Shown piece by piece: positions 58,478 to 64,000 of a stretch of 64,000 nucleotides of DNA (its first letter is position 1; every line of letters begins with the position of its first letter). Position numbers and translations under genes: made by a program. This DNA is from XYA12-FULL-58-9 sp001798605. Lineage in GTDB: Bacteria; Myxococcota; XYA12-FULL-58-9. The notes beneath the pieces are model-generated. The model did not search any database. It had not been told where the DNA came from and saw only the letters and a program-made list of their open reading frames with translations. The DNA is taken from positions 1-64,000 of the forward strand of contig DAINMX010000007.1 of the NCBI GenBank assembly GCA_036736205.1. Reading direction: 5' to 3'.

Positions 58478-61400
58478 CTCGCTCGACCACGCTTGCGCCC
58501 GCGTTGACCCTTGGCCGCTTTGGTGTCCTTGTCAGTTTTCTCTTCGCCGCCGTCGTCCTTGTCAATCTTTGGTTCCTTCTTGGGATCTTCCTTCTTCATG
58601 TCGCCGGGCTTCATCCCATCGGCTGCCACCACCGCACCCAACGGTTTCCACGAATCGCCGTCTGAGATGACGATGTCGTTGGTAGCAACCGTGAGTGCGT
58701 CAACGAATTTGACTTCGACCAACCGCTCGTCGGCTGGTGGGAACTCCTCCGGTCGCAACTCTTGGAGCCGCTTGAGAGCCTTGACCGACCACTGCGTGTA
58801 AACCCCGAGCCGGTTGGCAGTATTGACACAGACGCGATAAGCCTCAACGGCAGATTCCTCGATGGGCAATGATTGGTCTTTGAGCTGAGCGGTCAGCTCA
58901 GCCTTGATCTCCTCGGGCACTTTGACGCCTTGAACCTTTTGGACAATCGGTGCGTCTAACAACACCTTCACCGAATTCAGATAGGACTCACCAATATAGT
59001 AAAGCGCAGCCAGCGCCCATTCCGCAGCGGAGACCACTTCCCCATAGGCTGCGACGTCTTGATATTTCTTGATGAGGGCATCCCGCGCATCAATTTTTGC
59101 TTTTGTTGATGCCTTGAACTTCGCCATCCCTTTTTCGCTCGGGTTCACCTCTGAAATTTGGAGCTCTTTGTATTTCTTCAGCTCAGGCGTTAGATCCCGT
59201 AGCTCGATCTCTGCCACGGCAGCAGCGCACCGAGGAAGATCTTCCATCTTGTTGCGCCGTTTCCACGTTGGCCAGTTCTTCACCAGAAACTTCGCCTGTT
59301 CCGCATACCCCTTGGCGTACTTGGTCTTTGTCCGCATGATCTCGCCGCGGCGGAACTGTGCGTGGCAGACGCCGTCATCGTCCTTGCCCTCATAGGTCTT
59401 CGAATACTTGAAGTAGCAGTCATTGACCTCTTCCCACTTTTTGACAACGGCACGTTGATCGGATTCGCCGGCCTCGAAGAGCTCAGCTTCCTTCTCGAAG
59501 GATTCACAAATGGAGGAGCTCACCTGTTGAACCAGCTCCTTGTCATCCTTGTATTTGCGTATGAACTGGTCGCGGTTGCGCCGCGAGCCTGAGAAATCAT
59601 GAAGTGTCGCGCGGTAGAGGCCGGCGTTAAACAAGACGTCCTTGCTTTTTTTGTCGTCGGGATACTTCTGCACGTAGAGTTCCAAGTAGTGCGCGGCCCG
59701 CTCGAAGTCGACGATGCGCTCATAGCTCGCGGCAATGTTGAATAGGGTCTCCTGTACGAGGTTCTTGTCCGCATTCGGCATCTTGTTAACGAGGAACTCA
59801 CGTACCTCATTGGCCTTGTCGAGTCGTTGGGCCACGTCGTAGTTGTACGCGGCATTGTAGACGGCGTCATCAGCCGACTCGCTGCTCGGGAACTGCTTGT
59901 AAAACTCGAGATACGCCTTCGCCGCCTGGAGATTCTTGTGGTTGTCTTCGAGCTCAACTTTGATGAGAGTAAACGACGAACGCTCTTCAATCTGCGCAAA
60001 CTTTGTGCGGTCGCCTTCACCGCAGGCGAGAGCCTTATTGTCTACGTAGGTGCGCGCGGTTTCCTTGAGGGCGCGGTAATTCTTGGCGCCATTGTAAATG
60101 TCCAAGGTGAGGTTGGCTGCAAAACACGCACGGTCGTGGCCCGGGTGGTTGGAGACAATGTCGTTGAAGGCTGGCGCCGCCTCACTGAAGTGATTGTAGG
60201 TGTAGTAGATGTAAGCAACCAGGTAACGGATCTCAACGATCTTGTCACCCACAGAGCCCACATACTTGATGTAGCGTTGGCACGCGTTGATCAACTTCGA
60301 CTTAATCTCGGGAATCGTCTTAGGTTCTGTGCCACTGATCTGTGGTGGATTCTTGCGGTCTAGATCCTCCACCAGCTCCCGATAGGCGTGCACCGAGTTC
60401 TCGGCCGCGGCGAGGACTATGTCCTTCTCTTTCTTCTTTGGTGGATTCGGATCCATGTCGACGACAAGGTCGTAATTCTTGGCCGCCTCTTCAAAATTCT
60501 CGAGCTCGAAGAGTACCTCCGCAAAGTAGAAACGCATGTAGAAGACGTAGTTGACTTCTGCGCCTGGTATCGGTTCGGGAAAGACCACGAGATAGTGCTT
60601 GTAAAGATCATGGGCAATCTTGAAGGTGCGATCCCTGGCGGTGCCGCGCGACAGTTTCTTGGCGTCCTTGTTGAACTCCATGGCCAGGCCACGCAAAGTG
60701 TTTTCGGCAATCTCCTCAGCCTCTTTAATATCGCGGATGACCCTCTTTTTGGCTTCTTGATCCTTGTCGAACTCGCCGGATGCCAATCGCTGACGGGTGC
60801 GCTCGAAATACTCAGTGAGAAGCTTCGACTGCGTTACCACCGCGCGCTTGTCAAGAATGCTTACTGCGTTGACAATGCGGCCCTGGAACAGCGGCAGCCG
60901 CGTAGACTTCGGATAATTTTTGATGAGCTCCTTGTAAACGGTGATAATGTCATTGTGAGCATCATTGTTAATGTACCACTTGCCGAGGGCCTCCATCATC
61001 CACTCAACGTCATCCTTGCCACCAACCTTGAGCAAGCTGCGGAAGGCCTGTTTCGCGTCACCGATGTTGGCGTAAGCGCGTACGAAGTCCTTCAGGCCTT
61101 CACGCCGCAGGCCAATGCGGCCACGTTTGTCCATATTGAGACGTTGGTCCTCACTGGTTTGCACAACAGTACGGAACCGCTCGAGCGCCATGTCCCAATC
61201 ACCCGTGTTGACGTAGCACCATCCCTGTTTGTAAATCGCGTAACCGAAGGTCTGCGAGTCCTTGTGCCTCTCCGCTTCCTTGTAGGCGCGCAATGCCTGA
61301 TTGGCATCATCCTCGTCGTTGAAGAAGTACTCGCCGACCATAAACCAAGCGTTGCCAACCCATTCCGAGTTGGGAAAGTCCTGGATGATCCGTTTGAAAA

Positions 61401-62034
61401 AGCCGACACCGTCGGACGATTTTTCGAGTTCCATGTAGGCCGATCCCTGAAAGAACAGGACCCGGGCGTAGTCAGGATACTCGGGACAGTCGTCGATAAT
61501 TTGCTGATAATGCTCGATGGTCTGGCCCTGCAGCTTGCGCATCAACGCGATGTATTGATTGCGCTTTTCCTCAGCCAAATTGAAGTCCTCTGACTTGAAG
61601 AACGCGCGCTTTGATTTTTCCCAATAGAGATCGGCGAGCCTGAAACGGACCGGCGCTCCCTCATCACAGCCAGGTGTCAGCTGCAATAGCTCTTGCGCAA
61701 CCCGAATCTCTTCGTTGATCTTGTCGCCGACCACGTCTTCCAGAGTTCGCGCTCGGCCAATTTCGATATCCTCGAGTCCAGGACCCTTGTCCTCAGCGGC
61801 GGGTTTGAGGCTCTTGGTCTTGCCAATGTCCTCGTCGAGGCCGAACTCCTCTTTGGGGGCGAGCGAGCCCTTGTCGATATCCCGCTTCTGGGTGTCCGCA
61901 CCCCGCTTGTTGGTTTTGCGCTTGCCTTTGCGCCGCGCCTCGGCGGTATTGGGCACCGCCGGTATCACCAGGACCGCACCCACTCCGACACACAACGCCC
62001 ATCCCAGAGCTGCGTGCCGCAAGCACCGCAACAT
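58474..62034 (-). CDS. gltD: GltD-like (AgmU) periplasmic TPR protein
   Basis: The ATG at 62034 (GGGAG upstream) is preferred; GTG 62046 is the alternative. It gives 1,186 residues with a signal peptide (MLRCLRHAALGWALCVGVGAVLV...NTAEA). A basic/acidic segment (KGKRKTNKRGADTQKRD) follows. Then come many TPR-type helical hairpins over residues 80-1080, including QLTPGCDEGAPVRFRLADLYW and GDWDMALERFRTVVQ. The C-terminal 70 residues are Lys/Asp/Glu-rich ending GRKRGRAR. It is periplasmic. Position as first gene of the D-E-F-G-H order and the large TPR architecture match Myxococcus GltD/AgmU. It is followed by gltE with overlap; 163 bases separate it from the upstream TPR gene. Confidence 0.78.
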   Translation of the reverse strand: MLRCLRHAALGWALCVGVGAVLVIPAVPNTAEARRKGKRKTNKRGADTQKRDIDKGSLAPKEEFGLDEDIGKTKSLKPAAEDKGPGLEDIEIGRARTLEDVVGDKINEEIRVAQELLQLTPGCDEGAPVRFRLADLYWEKSKRAFFKSEDFNLAEEKRNQYIALMRKLQGQTIEHYQQIIDDCPEYPDYARVLFFQGSAYMELEKSSDGVGFFKRIIQDFPNSEWVGNAWFMVGEYFFNDEDDANQALRAYKEAERHKDSQTFGYAIYKQGWCYVNTGDWDMALERFRTVVQTSEDQRLNMDKRGRIGLRREGLKDFVRAYANIGDAKQAFRSLLKVGGKDDVEWMMEALGKWYINNDAHNDIITVYKELIKNYPKSTRLPLFQGRIVNAVSILDKRAVVTQSKLLTEYFERTRQRLASGEFDKDQEAKKRVIRDIKEAEEIAENTLRGLAMEFNKDAKKLSRGTARDRTFKIAHDLYKHYLVVFPEPIPGAEVNYVFYMRFYFAEVLFELENFEEAAKNYDLVVDMDPNPPKKKEKDIVLAAAENSVHAYRELVEDLDRKNPPQISGTEPKTIPEIKSKLINACQRYIKYVGSVGDKIVEIRYLVAYIYYTYNHFSEAAPAFNDIVSNHPGHDRACFAANLTLDIYNGAKNYRALKETARTYVDNKALACGEGDRTKFAQIEERSSFTLIKVELEDNHKNLQAAKAYLEFYKQFPSSESADDAVYNAAYNYDVAQRLDKANEVREFLVNKMPNADKNLVQETLFNIAASYERIVDFERAAHYLELYVQKYPDDKKSKDVLFNAGLYRATLHDFSGSRRNRDQFIRKYKDDKELVQQVSSSICESFEKEAELFEAGESDQRAVVKKWEEVNDCYFKYSKTYEGKDDDGVCHAQFRRGEIMRTKTKYAKGYAEQAKFLVKNWPTWKRRNKMEDLPRCAAAVAEIELRDLTPELKKYKELQISEVNPSEKGMAKFKASTKAKIDARDALIKKYQDVAAYGEVVSAAEWALAALYYIGESYLNSVKVLLDAPIVQKVQGVKVPEEIKAELTAQLKDQSLPIEESAVEAYRVCVNTANRLGVYTQWSVKALKRLQELRPEEFPPADERLVEVKFVDALTVATNDIVISDGDSWKPLGAVVAADGMKPGDMKKEDPKKEPKIDKDDGGEEKTDKDTKAAKGQRGRKRGRAR

Positions 62035-62209
62035 TGAAGCTCCCACTCTCAGCTCCTAAACGCGAACGGCCATGAGTGACCGACCGACTCCTCGCAAATG
62101 GCCGCCATCATCTGCGACCCAGCCCACTCCAAACCCAAAAGACAAACGCTTCACAGCCAACCGATGACATCGAATCGCAAGCCCCCAGACGGACAATGGT
62201 CTGTGCAGC

Positions 62210-64000
62210 TCAGGGACCTGCCAGCGGCCGACACATGCTGAAATCGAGCTCATAGGTGCCGAGTTCATCACGCCAATACTCACCCTCGTAGGGCCAGTAG
62301 AGTTGCTCGTCCCCGACCACCGAACGTGCCACTGCGGGAACTATCGGATCAGGAGGGGGCTCGCCCTTGATCTTGGCCTGCAGAACTGCCTTCTCCGCAG
62401 AAACCACCTCAATCTTGATGCGCAACGCTTGCGCCAGAAGCCCCTTGAGGTCAAAGAGCTCACGTTCGAATTTTTGACGTGTGGCTTCGCCTGCAGCCCG
62501 GGCCCTCTGTGCCGACAACTCCTGCAGCTCGTCGTAGACCTCTTGGCCAATTCGCGCTTCTCGGAATTCGGCTGCCATCTCTTTCGCCATCGCGATATCG
62601 TCTTTTGTCTGCTGCACAACATTGCGAGCGGTGCGAATTGTCGGATCGGCGAGCGCCAATGACACCAACCGTTGGGCAACGTCGTCGCCGGCACCCTCTT
62701 GTGATTCCAGTTGTTGTTTCGCCACAATGCGATCGTAGAGAAGCTCGGGTGCCTCCTTTGACTCAGCGATCTTTTCGATTTCCTTCATGACGTCTTTGAA
62801 TCGGCCATAGAAAGAATCGACGATGCTGCGGGTCTCCTGATAACGACACGCTTCGAAGTATATAATCGCTTTGACCAGCTGCGACTCGGGGAAATACTCC
62901 TTCTCGAAGAACGGCGAGTGCAAGGTCAACAGATTGCCCAACGCTTTCTCGTAGTCGCCACGGCGATAATAGGCCCACGACGCCTCGAATAGAGCGGTCA
63001 GCCAGTTCTCTGAGTCACGATCAATCAAGTCAAAGTAGTAAACGCTGCGATTGAACTGACGGTAGCCGTAATGAATTCTCGCCAGGCTTAGAAACGCCAT
63101 CTCACGTAGCTGCGGATCGAGCCGCGTGGCTTCACGGGGGTTGAGAACCCGCACCACTTCCTGGAAGGCGGCCACAGCCGCCTGGTGCGCCTTCTGCTCC
63201 TCCTCGGTTGTGCCCGCCCCACCACGCAAGTAGTTGAGCAACCCTTCGAGATACTTGGCGCGGGGATAGAACTTACTCTCTTGTTCTACCTGCACCACGA
63301 GCTCAAGACCCTGGCGAATCGCCTCAGAGGCGGTCTGTGGCGCGGCCTCGCGCACGGGACCGGCGTCCTTCGCCACCGCGTCCTCGGGCGGCGCTGTTTC
63401 GCCACCGCCGCCAAAATCAAAAGCCCCACCACCCTCAGCGCCACCGCCACCGAAATCGAAACCGCCGCCACCATCGCTGCTGCCACTGTCGGATCCGCTG
63501 GCCCCCGAGCCAAAGTCGAAGCCACTGTCGTCACCACCACCACCGCTTTCTCCGCCACCAAAGTCAAAGCCGCCGCCTTCTCCGCCACCAAAGTCAATAC
63601 CGCCGCCCGCCGCGTCAAAGGCTCCCTCACCCATGAAGCCGTCCATGCCATCAAAATCGAGCTTGTCGACACCCGACTTCTTCGCCCGTTCGATCATGGC
63701 CCGCTCCATCCGCGAGACCTCGAAATCCTCAGCTTGGATGAACAGGTACTTGCTCAGTAGATAAAAGTACTCATTGCGGTAGGCCTTAGGAAAGGTGACA
63801 TTGCGAAACTGTGCGAGCTCCGCAAGGACGGGCGTCTCGTCAGCCATCTTACGGGAGATAAAAAACAACCACTCAATCGACTTGCGATAACGACGGTGCG
63901 CGGGCCCTTGATCGAGGATGGTCTTGAAGCGCGTGAGCGAAGAATCGAGAAATCCCATCTTATAAAGCGCCTTGGCCAGCTGGTATTCGGACTCCCCCTT
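62210..64000 (-). CDS. TPR protein with Gly-rich FDFGGG repeats, N-terminus cut by window edge
   Basis: The frame stays open to base 64000 (14 codons upstream of an internal Met: ...QLAKALYKMGFLDSS), so this is a partial gene. The visible 596 residues hold TPR-type helices at both ends (GESEYQLAKALYKMGFLDSSL; LARIHYGYRQFNRSVYYFDLI; ASWAYYRRGDYEKALGNLL). About residues 130-205 of the visible part are a Gly/Asp/Ser/Phe-rich stretch with repeated FDFGGG motifs, probably flexible. The last 200 residues are helical and coiled-coil. It lies upstream of gltD on the same strand and may belong to the Glt system. It is not a named Glt gene that I can recognise. No signal peptide can be judged because the start is missing. 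Confidence 0.7.
   Translation of the reverse strand, partial: KGESEYQLAKALYKMGFLDSSLTRFKTILDQGPAHRRYRKSIEWLFFISRKMADETPVLAELAQFRNVTFPKAYRNEYFYLLSKYLFIQAEDFEVSRMERAMIERAKKSGVDKLDFDGMDGFMGEGAFDAAGGGIDFGGGEGGGFDFGGGESGGGGDDSGFDFGSGASGSDSGSSDGGGGFDFGGGGAEGGGAFDFGGGGETAPPEDAVAKDAGPVREAAPQTASEAIRQGLELVVQVEQESKFYPRAKYLEGLLNYLRGGAGTTEEEQKAHQAAVAAFQEVVRVLNPREATRLDPQLREMAFLSLARIHYGYRQFNRSVYYFDLIDRDSENWLTALFEASWAYYRRGDYEKALGNLLTLHSPFFEKEYFPESQLVKAIIYFEACRYQETRSIVDSFYGRFKDVMKEIEKIAESKEAPELLYDRIVAKQQLESQEGAGDDVAQRLVSLALADPTIRTARNVVQQTKDDIAMAKEMAAEFREARIGQEVYDELQELSAQRARAAGEATRQKFERELFDLKGLLAQALRIKIEVVSAEKAVLQAKIKGEPPPDPIVPAVARSVVGDEQLYWPYEGEYWRDELGTYELDFSMCRPLAGP

Noticed and set aside
1..64000. RNA genes, CRISPR arrays, prophage or integrative elements
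   Set aside because: I saw no tRNA T-loop pattern, rRNA segment, regularly spaced repeats, integrase or phage gene. The only tandem repeats are coding repeats within proteins.

Overview
The window looks like a piece of a draft genome (one run of 100 Ns) from a moderately GC-rich Gram-negative bacterium of the Myxococcota/deltaproteobacterial type. The grounds are an almost syntenic copy of the Myxococcus Glt (adventurous gliding) gene block, a bactofilin, PilZ proteins, MJ0042 zinc-ribbon proteins, PEGA and TPR lipoproteins and an NtrC-type regulator. I cannot fix the order or genus. I recognised no rRNA, tRNA, CRISPR array, transposase or prophage.

Region 1 (1-9 kb): the C-terminus of a cut gene, a phytase-like lipoprotein, a 60-residue bacterial histone-fold protein with a good promoter and a palindrome beside it, an esterase, a SRAP (YedK/HMCES) protein, RlmKL, the protease SppA preceded by an orphan intrinsic terminator, an NRDE/TANGO2 protein and a PilZ protein.

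Region 2 (9-20 kb): a Lys/Glu repeat gene interrupted by the N-run (probably a false gap, because the two contig ends share exactly 55 bases), a PEGA lipoprotein, two tiny ORFs, a coiled-coil/NYN nuclease-like protein coupled to a class IV aminotransferase, a protein with a histone H1-like lysine tail, a PqqD-HlyD fusion, a ChaN/TIKI-fold protein and a bactofilin. After the bactofilin comes a perfect 18-bp inverted repeat.

Region 3 (20-29 kb, mostly minus strand): a PilZ protein, a divergent enolase behind a TPR lipoprotein with a clear sigma70-type promoter, and a chaperone trio (J-domain/TPR protein, DnaK, TPR/helical-domain protein). The two partner proteins share a domain that flanks DnaK on both sides. 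QueD follows.

Region 4 (29-40.6 kb, mostly plus strand): two tandem paralogous secreted proteins, a zinc-ribbon/TPR membrane protein on the minus strand, a sigma54 response regulator, an outer-membrane barrel, a 58-residue membrane protein, MTA phosphorylase, and a YeiH-family transporter translationally coupled to a four-cysteine mini-protein.

Region 5 (40.6-64 kb, all minus strand): the Glt block in the order gltD-E-F-G-H-I-J, preceded by a Gly-rich TPR protein that runs off the window. In Myxococcus xanthus these proteins form a trans-envelope machine. GltJ and GltG are inner-membrane proteins with cytoplasmic sensor domains (zinc ribbon + GYF; FHA) and TonB-like periplasmic ends. GltD/E/F/H are periplasmic or outer-membrane parts, and GltI is a giant cytoplasmic TPR scaffold (3,548 residues here). 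An intrinsic terminator separates gltH from gltI, so the block is probably two transcription units. The Glt assignments rest on domain order, size and gene order read by eye, not on a search.
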